The translations under genes were made by a program, and so were the position numbers. Of a stretch of DNA of 46,279 bases, positions 18,509 to 26,562 are shown one piece after another; position 1 is the first letter of the stretch, and each line of letters starts with the position of its first letter. Below the pieces are notes generated by a model, which worked only from the letters and a program-made list of their open reading frames with translations, made no database searches and was not told the DNA's origin. The stretch is from Gluconobacter sphaericus NBRC 12467 (GTDB lineage Bacteria; Pseudomonadota; Alphaproteobacteria; Acetobacterales; Acetobacteraceae). The stretch is taken from assembly GCF_006539125.1 (NCBI RefSeq), contig NZ_BJMK01000016.1:1-46279 (forward strand). The letters run 5' to 3'.

Positions 18509-19015
18509 ATGCCTGCCCTGAGCACCTCACTCACCAATGAAACAGAATCCCATCCGCTCGACCTGATGGAACAGGTCATGGGCCTTTATGAATGGGAGTT
18601 CGAACGCCTCGGCCCCTCCGAAATGGCCGCCCAGGCCCCCGGACAATGGTGCGACTATTCCTTGTATTTCACGTGGTCCGATGAACTCTCGGCCCTGCAC
18701 CTGAACTGCATCATGGATCTGCGCTCCCCCGCAAAGAGCCGTCCGGCCGTCCACGAACTCGTTTCCCTTGCCAATAACCGCCTCTGGATCGGCCATTTCG
18801 CCGTCGATCCCGACACAGGCACCCCGTCCTACCGACATACGCTGCTGCTGCGCGGCGTGCAGACACTGCCCGGCGAAAGCATGGAAGACCTTGTGGAGAT
18901 CGCGATGTCCGAATGCGAACGCTTTTATCCCGCCTTTCAGTTTGCGCTCTGGGGCGGAAAATCACCGCAAGAGGCCATAGACGCCGCCATGCTTGACTGT
19001 GTGGGAGACGCCTGA
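18509..19015 (+). CDS. YbjN domain-containing protein
   Basis: A 168-residue single-domain YbjN protein, cytoplasmic, of unknown biochemical role; the fold resembles type III secretion chaperones. Visible family features are the early helix DLMEQVMGLYEWEFER, the central strand WCDYSLYFTWSDE and the late CERFYPAFQFALWGGKSP segment. GGGAG stands seven bases before the ATG. The stop is two bases before the proC GTG, and this ybjN-proC linkage is common in alphaproteobacteria, pointing to one transcript with the downstream COQ9-family gene. Confidence 0.85.
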   Translation: MPALSTSLTNETESHPLDLMEQVMGLYEWEFERLGPSEMAAQAPGQWCDYSLYFTWSDELSALHLNCIMDLRSPAKSRPAVHELVSLANNRLWIGHFAVDPDTGTPSYRHTLLLRGVQTLPGESMEDLVEIAMSECERFYPAFQFALWGGKSPQEAIDAAMLDCVGDA

Positions 19016-19017
19016 CC

Positions 19018-19842
19018 GTGCCATCCTCCGTCCCTTCAATCCTTCTTGCAGGGTGCGGCAAGATGGGAGGCGCGCTACTCGACGGGTGGCTCGCCTCCCC
19101 CACACCGCCACACCTCGTCGTCCTCGACCGACACCGAAGCCGCTCGGACGATACGGTCACCATCGTCCGGACAGCCGCCGAAATCCCTGCCAATTTTCAA
19201 CCCGACATCATCGTCCTCGCCGTTAAACCCAGCGTTGCCGAAATCGTGATCGATGCGCTTGGCAAGGCTCTGGGCCCTCGCCTGAACGGTGCCGCCATTC
19301 TCTCCGTCATGGCCGGACGCACCTGCAAAACACTTTCGGACTCTGTCCGACGTGCTGGAGCCGACATTCCGGTTCTGCGCGCCATGCCCAATACACCCTC
19401 CTCAGTCGGTGCGGGAATCAGCGGTCTCTACGCCTCAACCGCCGCGAGCCACGAGCAGAAATCCACCTGTCACGATCTGCTTTTTGCGGTCGGGGACGTC
19501 GTACCTGTCGAGAACGAAGACGATCTGTCGGTCGTCACAGCCATTTCCGGCTCCGGCCCTGCCTATGTGTTCCTTCTGACCGAACTACTGGAACAAGCGG
19601 GACAGCAGCATGGTCTGGCACCAAATGTCGCCCGTCGTCTAGCCCGTGGAACAATCTATGGTGCGGGACGCATGCTCGACGATCTACCCGAAAGCGCCGA
19701 AGACCTCCGCAAGGCCGTCACCAGCCCCAACGGCACCACCGCCGCAGCGTTGGCCGTACTCATGAAACCCGATGCCTGGCCCCAGACGGTTCCAAAAGCT
19801 ATTGACGCTGCTACAAAACGGGCCGACGAACTCGCTGGCTGA
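19018..19842 (+). CDS. proC: Pyrroline-5-carboxylate reductase
   Basis: ProC reduces pyrroline-5-carboxylate to L-proline with NAD(P)H, completing the route served by proA. The 274-residue protein has the nucleotide motif LLAGCGKMGGALL (9-21), VLAVKPS, PVLRAMPNTP and the signature AISGSGPAYVF followed by the C-terminal TSPNGTTAAAL. The start is GTG, with GGGAG in the end of ybjN and only two bases between the genes. It is longer in the C-terminal half than a truncated form would be, so it looks intact. Confidence 0.94.
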   Translation: MPSSVPSILLAGCGKMGGALLDGWLASPTPPHLVVLDRHRSRSDDTVTIVRTAAEIPANFQPDIIVLAVKPSVAEIVIDALGKALGPRLNGAAILSVMAGRTCKTLSDSVRRAGADIPVLRAMPNTPSSVGAGISGLYASTAASHEQKSTCHDLLFAVGDVVPVENEDDLSVVTAISGSGPAYVFLLTELLEQAGQQHGLAPNVARRLARGTIYGAGRMLDDLPESAEDLRKAVTSPNGTTAAALAVLMKPDAWPQTVPKAIDAATKRADELAG

Positions 19843-19923
19843 CAGTTTCTTTATGGGAGAGAGCTTGTCGGCAGACCGCAATGCTCCCACCATAAAACCA
19901 GAAGCTTTCGACAGGAGACCCGT

Positions 19924-20613
19924 ATGGACGGACGGCAGGACCCCTTTGAATCCGACGACATGGCACTGAGTGGTTCGTCGGACATGGCGCAGGAAGCTTT
20001 CGACGCCGCCCTTCTCCAGTCCGCCCTGTCGCTCGCCGGAAACGAGGGATGGCACCGTTTTTCCCTCGTAGACGCGGCCCGCGAAGCCGGTCTTCCCATC
20101 GAAACCGTTCGCAGGCGCTATCCGCTCAAGGCCCTTCTGCTGCTCCAGCTCGGGCGCCTTGCCGATGCCAGCGCCCTGCGTGACGACGGTGACGGCGGAA
20201 CGCTGCGCGAATATCTTTTCGATCTGATCATGCGCCGCTTCGATATCTTCCAGGAATATCGTGAAGGCGTACGCGCAGTCCTCCAGGCCGTGCCCTACGA
20301 CCCGGCTCTGGCGGCTTTTCTGGCCGGCACCACCCTTGATTCCATGAAATGGCTCGCAGAAGCCGCAGGGATCGACTGCACAGGTTTCGGCGGCGTGATA
20401 CGCATCAATGCCCTGTCCGGAGTCTGGGCCCACGCCATGCGGACCTGGGAAAAAGACGAGAGCCCGGATCTGGCCTCCACCATGGCCGCCCTCGATAGCG
20501 CGCTGGATCGTGCAGAGCGTTACGGCATTCTCAAACCCTCAGCACGACGCAAAATGGACGAGGCTCTGAACAATACCGGCCTGCCTGACCACGATCTTGA
20601 ACTAGAATCCTGA
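19924..20613 (+). CDS. COQ9-family ubiquinone biosynthesis protein (TetR-like fold)
   Basis: A 229-residue protein with an N-terminal TetR-like helix-turn-helix region (about 27-75, ALSLAGNEGWHRFSLVDAA) and a COQ9 C-terminal domain (about 95-215): MRRFDIFQEYREGVRAVL, SMKWLAEAAGI and VWAHAMRTWEKDESPDLASTMAALD. COQ9 proteins bind lipids and help COQ7-type hydroxylation of ubiquinone precursors; automatic pipelines often call the bacterial ones TetR regulators. I favour COQ9 because the C-terminal part matches closely. AGGAG lies six bases before the ATG. It follows proC by 81 bases and precedes tRNA-Gln. Confidence 0.78.
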   Translation: MDGRQDPFESDDMALSGSSDMAQEAFDAALLQSALSLAGNEGWHRFSLVDAAREAGLPIETVRRRYPLKALLLLQLGRLADASALRDDGDGGTLREYLFDLIMRRFDIFQEYREGVRAVLQAVPYDPALAAFLAGTTLDSMKWLAEAAGIDCTGFGGVIRINALSGVWAHAMRTWEKDESPDLASTMAALDSALDRAERYGILKPSARRKMDEALNNTGLPDHDLELES

Positions 20614-20660
20614 CTTCGCACTTTACGAAGGCAGCCGGTTCGGACTAGAAGGCCAAAAGC

Positions 20661-20680
20661 ATGCGCTCCCAAGAGCGCAT
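20661..20680 (+). terminator. Perfect 8-bp hairpin between the COQ9 gene and tRNA-Gln
   Basis: Arms 20661-20668 and 20673-20680 are perfect complements around the loop CCAA. Only a short CATTT follows, so the U tract is weak. It may end the proC/COQ9 transcript or mark a processing point 5 bases upstream of the tRNA. Confidence 0.45.
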
Positions 20681-20684
20681 CATT

Positions 20685-20759
20685 TGGGGTGTAGCCAAGC
20701 GGTAAGGCAGCGGATTTTGATTCCGCCATGCGGAGGTTCGAATCCTCCCACCCCAGCCA
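20685..20759 (+). tRNA. tRNA-Gln(UUG)
   Basis: A full cloverleaf: acceptor TGGGGTG (20685-20691) pairs with CACCCCA (20749-20755), discriminator G at 20756 and encoded CCA at 20757-20759. The anticodon stem GCGGA/TCCGC holds the loop TTTTGAT with anticodon TTG at 20717-20719, which reads CAA. The T loop TTCGAAT is standard. A UGG-start acceptor is normal for tRNA-Gln. Confidence 0.97.
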
Positions 20760-20896
20760 GCCTCCAAAAACCGGAAAATGCTTCCCGCAACGAGTACAGC
20801 GCATTTCAGGACAATGCCCGTCAACTGATTTGGCTAATCTCAATCAAGGATGTAATCTGAAGGGGCATACTTCAGACATCAATCAGGGTCTTCGTC

Positions 20897-22348
20897 GTGA
20901 AAAAAGAAAAATCTGCAGTAGTACTTTTCGTTAAAGACGAAGCCCATGACATCATGGCATGGCTATCATGGCATATTTCCCTCGGGTTCGATAAAATATT
21001 TGTATATGACGACCACTCGACCGACGGGACCTATGAAATAGCCAAATCCTGCGAAGGAATTTACAACGTGGAAGTTTGCAGGACTTCCATGCTTGAAGGC
21101 AATTTTTACTACAGACAACGCGACAGCTATTTTGATGCCATCAAGAAGTCCATCGATCACTATGAGTGGATCGCCATGCTGGATGGTGACGAATATGTCA
21201 GCATCAATGGTGCCCAGGACATAAACGGATTTCTGGACAAATTCAGTAAAGACGATACGGGAATTGCCCTAAGCTGGTGCATATACGGAAGTTCCGCCAG
21301 GGTCCTGAAAGACAAGGTCCCGACCTATCAGGTCTTCAACCACAGATCGACGCCCGAACTTAATGACAATACGCTCGTAAAAAGCTTCGTAAGGCCAGAA
21401 GCTGTCAACTTCGTGTATGAAAATCCCCACAAGTTCAACCTGTACTACGGAAATTACGCGGACGCTGCCGGCCAGCCCGTAGAATGGCGCCCTGGAGCCA
21501 CGAAAAACATCCTGTGGGAAGGCGCCAGAATCAATCATTATATCTGCCGCTCCATGGAGCACTTCATCGACCGCATCAAAAGACGCCTGGGATCCGATCT
21601 GTCGAACAGTACGGTCTACTGGTCTCATTTTGATCGTAATGATGTCTATGATCCCCAGGATCAAGCACGCATCAATGCGGCAAATGCTGTCTACAGCAAT
21701 ATTAAGAAATCAGTTTTCCAGTATTCGATGAAGAATTTCCTGGAGAAAGGAAACGCTCTGGAAAAAACGACAAACAGCCTGAATCCTCACAGAAAAGTGG
21801 ATCTATTCTATCTCAAGAGCCTTCATGGCGAACACCTTTCCCTGAACAACATTGATGGGCATCTCTTTCAGGGACAGGGATTTGAGAGAATTCTGGCCGC
21901 AATCCCCTACGATAGCAATAAAATCTGGATTTTTCGGAATCCTTTTGTGTATTCATCAAATGTTCGATTCCATATCAGCCACTCAGCCCAGAGCAATTAC
22001 TGCTATGAATTTGAATTTCATTCCAACGAATCAGATGGTTCGGTTTTCATAAAATCTCCGAAAACCCAAAAATACCTGACCTGTATTCCCGAAAGCCATG
22101 GCGGAGGCGTGGAATTTTCACGGGATGAAGCCTCAGACTGGGAGAAATTTTACTTCGGAGAAAAGGTGTCTGAGCTGAACTTCGTTGGAGACAAAGAAGG
22201 GCCAGCCTCGGACCTGATATATTACATGCTCAATTCTGCAGGATCTTTTCCGTATGAAGAATTCTTACTGAAATCATCCGCACTCGACAGTAACGACAGA
22301 ATGAATCTGACGTCGCTTCTCGGACCCCAAATCATGTCCATTATCTGA
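20897..22348 (+). CDS. Glycosyltransferase (GT2/GT92-like) with C-terminal beta-trefoil-like domain
   Basis: A 483-residue protein starting at GTG. Residues 5-280 form a family 2/92-type glycosyltransferase: AVVLFVKDEAHDIMAWLSWH, the donor region VYDDHSTDGT (37-45) and the metal motif LDGDE at 95-99. Such enzymes often add sugars to surface glycans. Residues about 300-422 look like a fascin/actin-crosslinking-type trefoil (LKSLHGEHLSL, then FIKSPKTQKYLTCI and WEKFYF), which may bind carbohydrate; this assignment is from pattern only. The gene is visibly richer in A and T than its neighbours, suggesting later acquisition. It is preceded by tRNA-Gln and is convergent with the HU gene. Confidence 0.8.
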   Translation: MKKEKSAVVLFVKDEAHDIMAWLSWHISLGFDKIFVYDDHSTDGTYEIAKSCEGIYNVEVCRTSMLEGNFYYRQRDSYFDAIKKSIDHYEWIAMLDGDEYVSINGAQDINGFLDKFSKDDTGIALSWCIYGSSARVLKDKVPTYQVFNHRSTPELNDNTLVKSFVRPEAVNFVYENPHKFNLYYGNYADAAGQPVEWRPGATKNILWEGARINHYICRSMEHFIDRIKRRLGSDLSNSTVYWSHFDRNDVYDPQDQARINAANAVYSNIKKSVFQYSMKNFLEKGNALEKTTNSLNPHRKVDLFYLKSLHGEHLSLNNIDGHLFQGQGFERILAAIPYDSNKIWIFRNPFVYSSNVRFHISHSAQSNYCYEFEFHSNESDGSVFIKSPKTQKYLTCIPESHGGGVEFSRDEASDWEKFYFGEKVSELNFVGDKEGPASDLIYYMLNSAGSFPYEEFLLKSSALDSNDRMNLTSLLGPQIMSII

Positions 22349-22386
22349 CCGCCCCTTTTGGCACGGTCACAAGCACGTTGCACCGG

Positions 22387-22418
22387 GCGCTCCGACAGTT
22401 CTTACCCTGTCAGAGCGC
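22387..22418. terminator. Hairpin between convergent glycosyltransferase and HU genes
   Basis: Arms 22387-22398 and 22407-22418 pair over 12 positions with one mismatch around an 8-base loop. Its place between two convergent stops suggests termination, but there is no clear T run on either strand. Confidence 0.45.
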
Positions 22419-22428
22419 TCACGCCCCT

Positions 22429-22698
22429 TCAAACAAGCTGTTTCAGTCCCGGACTGGCCTTGAACCTGACGGTCCGCCCCGCTGAAACCTCGACAGGCTC
22501 TCCGGTCCGCGGATTGACGGCCTGCCTGGCCTTGGTTTCACAAACCGTGAACGTCCCAAAAGACGGCAGTGTAAAACCGCCTTCTTCGCGCAGTTCCTCA
22601 ATAATGGCGTCAATCATGTCATTGACCGCCCGCTGGGCAACAACTCCAGTACAATTCATGGAATCCTGCAGAACTGCGGCAAGAAAAGCTTTGCTCAT
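22429..22698 (-). CDS. HU family DNA-binding protein
   Basis: An 89-residue HU/IHF-type histone-like protein that bends and compacts DNA. The ATG at 22698 has GGAG eight bases upstream and starts MSKAFLAAVLQD. The beta-arm signature is visible as FGTFTVCETKARQAVNPRTGEPV with the DNA-intercalating NPRTGEP, then VRFKASPGLKQL. The N-terminal half is divergent from canonical HupB (MNKxELI), with an extra cysteine pair (C15 and C54), so it is likely a paralogue rather than the main HU. It sits inside the glycosyltransferase island. Confidence 0.9.
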   Translation of the reverse strand: MSKAFLAAVLQDSMNCTGVVAQRAVNDMIDAIIEELREEGGFTLPSFGTFTVCETKARQAVNPRTGEPVEVSAGRTVRFKASPGLKQLV

Positions 22699-22841
22699 GA
22701 ATAAAACTCCGGATTTACTCAGTGCAGATCGCATCTTGCCGGTACAGAAATGCCGCTAATGCGAACTGAAGGGCGAATTATCTATCGCCTCAGAATGTCA
22801 TAGTATTTCCTATAGAACCGCCCTAGAAACAACCATATATT

Positions 22842-23768
22842 ATGAATTTAACGTTTCCTTCTTCAACAGGACGGTCCGTGTCAGCCTCTGTCTGCCTGTT
22901 CGCATATTACAGTACAGAAGCGGGGCTTCCCCCTCACACACGCCATCTACTCAGCCAGATCTCGTCATGTGGCTTCACGATCCATATCGCCGCCTCCGGC
23001 CTGTCGGAAACAGAAGCCCAATCACTGCACAATGACCTCGCAAGCGGCACACCTCCGGTCCCAGCAACCGTCCATGCCCGCTCCAATACCGGACTGGACT
23101 TCGGAGCCTGGCAATTCCTGCTCTCCCGTGGCTGCGACAGGGACGCAGACGAAATCCTGTTCGCCAATGACAGCGTCTTCGGCCCACTCCTCCCGCTCAA
23201 TCCCATCGTAGAGCGCATGCGGGCACAAAACTTTCAGATCTGGGGCATGGTCCGCTCGGAAGCCATAGTAACCCATCTGCAATCCTGGTTCCTGTGCATG
23301 ACTCGCGAGGCCCTGGATCATCCCGCAATCCAGCGGATTTTCAACCAGCCCTTCAGCGACATGAGCAAGGACGAGATCATCCTGCATGGAGAGCTTGGCC
23401 TCGGCCTGGCCCTCAAGACGGCCGGACTGTCTTGCGGAGCCGCCTGGAGCAACCCCCGAGGCCTCGCCCGTCTTCTGGCACTCAACCCCATGCACACGGA
23501 CTGGCGTGCCGTCCTGCGATCGGGCCACGCCCCCTTCATCAAGACCGAACTCCTGCGCGACAACCCGAGCGGAATCGCGTCCACCCATCTGTGGCGGCAG
23601 GAAATTCCCGATCCCGCCTTCTTCAGCCCCGACTGGATCGCCCGTTATCTTGCCGCCACACCACCCCGCAACCGCTCCAAACGCGCAGGCTTCCGGGCCA
23701 GGCTGATCCAGGCCCTGGCCAGCGAAGACCGGCGCCATGCCCTTACAGCCCTGCTCCTCGGCCGCTAA
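22842..23768 (+). CDS. RgpF-like rhamnan synthesis protein F family
   Basis: A protein of up to 308 residues related to rhamnan synthesis protein F, a family found in polysaccharide clusters and thought to be glycosyltransferase-like. Visible features are CLFAYYSTEAGLPPHTRHLL near the start, RSNTGLDFGAWQFLL, LFANDSVFGPL and WGMVRS followed by LQSWFL. It lacks a membrane segment and probably acts in the cytoplasm. The ATG at 22842 has no evident ribosome binding site; a GTG at 22878 has AGGA seven bases upstream and may be the true start (296 residues). It overlaps the convergent giant glycosyltransferase by 26 bases. Confidence 0.8.
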   Translation: MNLTFPSSTGRSVSASVCLFAYYSTEAGLPPHTRHLLSQISSCGFTIHIAASGLSETEAQSLHNDLASGTPPVPATVHARSNTGLDFGAWQFLLSRGCDRDADEILFANDSVFGPLLPLNPIVERMRAQNFQIWGMVRSEAIVTHLQSWFLCMTREALDHPAIQRIFNQPFSDMSKDEIILHGELGLGLALKTAGLSCGAAWSNPRGLARLLALNPMHTDWRAVLRSGHAPFIKTELLRDNPSGIASTHLWRQEIPDPAFFSPDWIARYLAATPPRNRSKRAGFRARLIQALASEDRRHALTALLLGR

Positions 23769-26448
23769 ACTGCCCTGCGGCCTGCTTCAGAAAGCCGTAA
23801 AGTTCTTCCACCTGCATGTCGTATGTCGCAAGCTGTTCCTTGCACGGATTGACGTACCCCTCGAAGCGTTCCGGTGCATCCAGAAGTACAGAGACAGCCT
23901 GGACAAGCGTCTGTGATTTACCGTCCAGCGGCAACCACGTCCCGTTTACCCCGTCCACAACGTCTTCTGATTGCCCTCCAGGAGACGTCGTGACGACCCA
24001 GACATCCCGTGCCAGTGCTTCCCGCACCGTCAGGCCGTAGCTTTCCTTCCACTGCGACGGAAACAGCAGGACGTCGATCTGATCATAAAAATCATCGAGC
24101 CCGGCCTGTGTATAGGCGGGCACAACCCGGAGCTGCCCACGAACTGTCCAGTCTTCCGGAAAGATCGACTGAAACCCGAGATTGAGCTTGTTATCGACAA
24201 TGACAAGCTCCCAATCACTCCGCGACAGAGACTGCATGGCCTCTTTCAGTAGGCCATATCCCTTGACTGCTTCCGTACCACCAACAAATCCGAACCGCAG
24301 TGGTGCCCCGGGGGGCCGCGGCTGGCGCGCACGCTTGGGCCAGCAAAAACCGTTGCGATTGACCACGATCCGTTCAGGCGCAATCCCGTTCGCAAGATAG
24401 AGTTCGCGGTGCGCCTGCGACGGACTGATCAGAAAGGCCGCTCCCGCCAGGGCCTGCCGCATCACGACAGTCCGATCCGCAAGATGCCGCACACCCGGCA
24501 CACAAACCTGACAAACCGCAGAATCAATGGTCGTCTGGAAACAGTATTGTCCGTCCCCCCTAACCATGAACTGCCGCTCGCAAAGCCACCAGGCATCGTG
24601 CAGCGTTAGAACGTAAGGAATTCCTCTTTCCTGACAGATCCGCAGGAGCCCCGTTCCCAGCCCCTGCGCAGCATGAACATGCACGACATCCGGCTGACAG
24701 GCTTCAAGCACCTCCTCAAACCGGGAAGCCATTGCCGGATTATCCAGATGCCCCACCCCGTCCAGACCGTCAGGCAACACGGAAGCAAAAACCATCATGC
24801 CGTCCACGTCATAACGAATGTCCCCATCAGGAATATCCACTGCAGGCGGTCTGGAGGTCATGACGCTGACCTCAGCCCCTTTCTGGACCAAGCGACGCCC
24901 CATCTCTTCGGCCACAATCGTGGCACCGCCAAAAGAGCGTGGCACGAAATAGACATTCGCCATCAGGACCCTAAGGCCTTCTGCGTCCCGACGGGGCGGA
25001 AGGCCAAACAATGCCCGGACCTGGGTCTGCGCCATCGCCTCAGGGGCATACCGCGCCATCACGTCCTCATAAGCCACTTCCGCCAGACGTTTCCGGTAAT
25101 CCCTATCCCGCGCCAAGGTCAGAAAGCCACTTCGCCATGCTGCGGTATCTGCGGCAAGAAGGCCGTTTTCCCCATCTCGCAGAACTGTCAGAAATGCTGC
25201 ACAGGGAGAACAGAGGGCCGCAACCCGGACAATGGCCGCCTCAAGAAACTTGATGTTGCTTTTACAGTCGTTGAACAGCGTTTTTTCCAGCGGAGCGATC
25301 GCAATATCCGTCTGGGACAGGGCCTTCAAATATTCCGGATAGGTCAGCTCCATAAGACGCTCGACCCGATCCCCGAACCGGCTAAATGCCGAAGACAACT
25401 GCAACTGACCAATAACCCTGAGGCAAAGCCGCGGCTCCTCATCCATCGCTGCCAGAAGCCCCGCCTCGGCCTGCCTGAAATCGGCATCATGAGTATTAGT
25501 GCCGGACCCATACGACACCCATATCCGGTCTGATTCCGCAGAAACAGGAAGAGCTTCTGCAATTCCAAGCGTCTGTACGTCCAGGGCGTTTTCTAGGACA
25601 GCGACATCCGTCAGCCCTGCCTCTCGCATGGCACCAGCAAGAGCCGCCGTCGAGGCAATACCTCGACCACAGGCCAGCATACACCGACGGAACAACGCAA
25701 CCCCTGAGAGCAGAAGATCACGTTCAGCCGCAGGAAGCGTATCGATATTCCCATTCTGCCGATACTCCCGTTCATCGAAGATGAGATCATCCACCTCCCA
25801 GCGCGGAGCCAGCCCCAGCCGATGCGCTTCCTGCACCAGCTTCATGACGTCATCGAAGCCCGGAACCCGATAAAAAATGACATGCGTGCAAAGCTGAAGG
25901 GCGGAGTGGGCTTGGACCATATTGCGCCAATCCACAACCTGAACTGACCAACCCAGCGTTTTCAGGAAATCCCGCTTCTGCCAGACACGATACTTGGCAC
26001 ACTGCCTAAGGCTGAGTTCCGCAATGATGAGAACCTGAGGTTTCAGTCTCGCGGTTCCACCCTCGGGCGTAACTCGGTAAGGATGAAGGCCACCTGTCTC
26101 AGCAGTGGATGCTGTCGAAATCTTCCGCCGATCACCCTGAATCCGCTTCAGGCGACGAGCACGGTGGATAACTGTTTTCCTGATCCCTGACAGCCCTTCC
26201 CGTCCCAAGAGACGCAGAAACCTTTCCGGAAGTTCTCTCACAGGGCGGCCGGACAGCAGCTTACCAAACGTCAAAGCGCGCACGGCCCGCAGGGGAAGCG
26301 TCACACGCCAGGACAAAGAAGTCTGAATCAGGAACAATTGCCGCCGAAGCTTCTGGTTTTCCTTCTGCAGCTGTTCGGCTCTCAAGCCATTAAGGCGAGC
26401 CACACTGCGGTAGCTTTCAGTCAAGGTTTCGCGCGGGTCGTCCCGCAT
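23743..26448 (-). CDS. Fused two-domain glycosyltransferase with N-terminal coiled coil
   Basis: A 901-residue protein. Residues 15-45 look like a coiled coil (LNGLRAEQLQKENQKLRRQL). Residues about 135-480 are a GT-B-like domain without the usual sugar-nucleotide signature but with IAPLEKTLFNDCKSNIKFLEAA (384-405). Residues about 490-880 are a GT4 domain: GGATIVAEEMGRRL, HVHAAQGLG, a Cys-rich stretch (C623, C636, C646, C649), FVGGTEAVKGY and the E-x7-E element at E802/E810 in KESYGLTVREAL. No transmembrane helix is seen. The first domain is related to the middle of the 974-residue protein at 28325-31249. It probably builds or elongates a surface glycan. Confidence 0.83.
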   Translation of the reverse strand: MRDDPRETLTESYRSVARLNGLRAEQLQKENQKLRRQLFLIQTSLSWRVTLPLRAVRALTFGKLLSGRPVRELPERFLRLLGREGLSGIRKTVIHRARRLKRIQGDRRKISTASTAETGGLHPYRVTPEGGTARLKPQVLIIAELSLRQCAKYRVWQKRDFLKTLGWSVQVVDWRNMVQAHSALQLCTHVIFYRVPGFDDVMKLVQEAHRLGLAPRWEVDDLIFDEREYRQNGNIDTLPAAERDLLLSGVALFRRCMLACGRGIASTAALAGAMREAGLTDVAVLENALDVQTLGIAEALPVSAESDRIWVSYGSGTNTHDADFRQAEAGLLAAMDEEPRLCLRVIGQLQLSSAFSRFGDRVERLMELTYPEYLKALSQTDIAIAPLEKTLFNDCKSNIKFLEAAIVRVAALCSPCAAFLTVLRDGENGLLAADTAAWRSGFLTLARDRDYRKRLAEVAYEDVMARYAPEAMAQTQVRALFGLPPRRDAEGLRVLMANVYFVPRSFGGATIVAEEMGRRLVQKGAEVSVMTSRPPAVDIPDGDIRYDVDGMMVFASVLPDGLDGVGHLDNPAMASRFEEVLEACQPDVVHVHAAQGLGTGLLRICQERGIPYVLTLHDAWWLCERQFMVRGDGQYCFQTTIDSAVCQVCVPGVRHLADRTVVMRQALAGAAFLISPSQAHRELYLANGIAPERIVVNRNGFCWPKRARQPRPPGAPLRFGFVGGTEAVKGYGLLKEAMQSLSRSDWELVIVDNKLNLGFQSIFPEDWTVRGQLRVVPAYTQAGLDDFYDQIDVLLFPSQWKESYGLTVREALARDVWVVTTSPGGQSEDVVDGVNGTWLPLDGKSQTLVQAVSVLLDAPERFEGYVNPCKEQLATYDMQVEELYGFLKQAAGQFSGRGAGL

Positions 26449-26494
26449 TCTGTCAGGCTTTCACAAAAGGAGACAAAAAGACTTCAGAAACACG

Positions 26495-26520
26495 AAAAGC
26501 CGGACCCTTTCGGATCCGGC
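26495..26520 (-). terminator. Intrinsic terminator of the RTX-like gene
   Basis: On the minus strand, arms 26512-26520 and 26499-26507 form a 9-bp GC-rich stem with one G-T wobble and a GAAA loop, followed by TTTT (26498-26495). It lies between the RTX-like stop and the start of the 901-residue glycosyltransferase, separating the two. Confidence 0.8.
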
Positions 26521-26562
26521 CTTCCTGAACAATACCAATCTGTCAGAAGACAGATGCCATCA

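Noticed and set aside
17959-18579. N-terminal extension of hldD to 533 residues
   Set aside because: It runs antisense through ubiK and has no relation to the epimerase family; the ATG at 17958 with AGGAAGG is the natural start.
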